Assembly: GCA_002403105.1 (NCBI GenBank)
Contig: DHHD01000002.1
Location: forward strand, 1-5,574
Source of the DNA: Anaerolineaceae bacterium UBA4781
Lineage (GTDB): Bacteria; Chloroflexota; Anaerolineae; Anaerolineales; Anaerolineaceae
DNA length: 5,574 bases
Direction: 5' to 3'
Shown here piece after piece: positions 5,527 through 5,574 of this stretch (within the stretch, counting starts at the first letter, position 1; every line of letters begins with the position of its first letter). Both the position numbers and the translations under genes were made by a program. The notes below the pieces were generated by a model that did no database searches, had not been told where the DNA came from, and saw nothing but the letters and a program-made list of their open reading frames with translations.

Positions 5527-5574
5527 ATTTCTTCACTTTACCGGTGATGGATAGAATGGAGTTCACGAATGCTC

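Noticed and set aside
5558..5574. Possible start of a next plus-strand gene (GGAG at 5558, ATG at 5569)
   Set aside because: The spacing is plausible, but only two codons are in the window, so it cannot be supported.

Overview
The window carries six protein-coding genes in two blocks that converge at about 2570-2670. The gene content suggests a free-living anaerobic or facultative bacterium. The divergent FtsZ behind a TIM-barrel-like gene, together with an iron-type alcohol dehydrogenase and a C_GCAxxG_C_C redox protein, would fit a Chloroflexota (Anaerolineae-like) genome. That placement is an impression from protein style, not a demonstrated one. No tRNA, rRNA, CRISPR array, insertion sequence or phage gene is visible.

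Left block, plus strand (1-2567): three overlapping genes that look like one translationally coupled operon. The first is the 3' part of a gene for a probable TIM-barrel, glycosidase-like protein of unknown role. The second is an FtsZ/tubulin-family GTPase. It keeps the nucleotide-binding loops and a C-terminal anchor peptide, but has His in place of the second catalytic Asp of the T7 loop. The third is a 72-residue protein of unknown function whose start lies inside the ftsZ end.

Junction (2568-2672): a strong hairpin with a U-tract terminates the minus-strand gene, and a second hairpin lies beside it.

Right block (2673-5480): an iron-type alcohol dehydrogenase on the minus strand is divergent from an IclR-family regulator on the plus strand. 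The regulator is followed, after 53 bases, by a C_GCAxxG_C_C-family cysteine protein. The 235-base divergent gap is A+T-rich. It holds a perfect sigma-70-type promoter (TTGACA, 17 bases, TATAAT) for the regulator and two 15-base operator-like palindromes exactly 20 bases apart, the first over the expected transcription start. The simplest reading is an autoregulated IclR switch controlling its own operon and perhaps the dehydrogenase in response to an unknown small molecule.

The most notable points are the altered catalytic loop of FtsZ, the paired palindromes at the iclR-type promoter, and the loss of two conserved histidines in the dehydrogenase active site. No wholly new defence or mobile system is visible.
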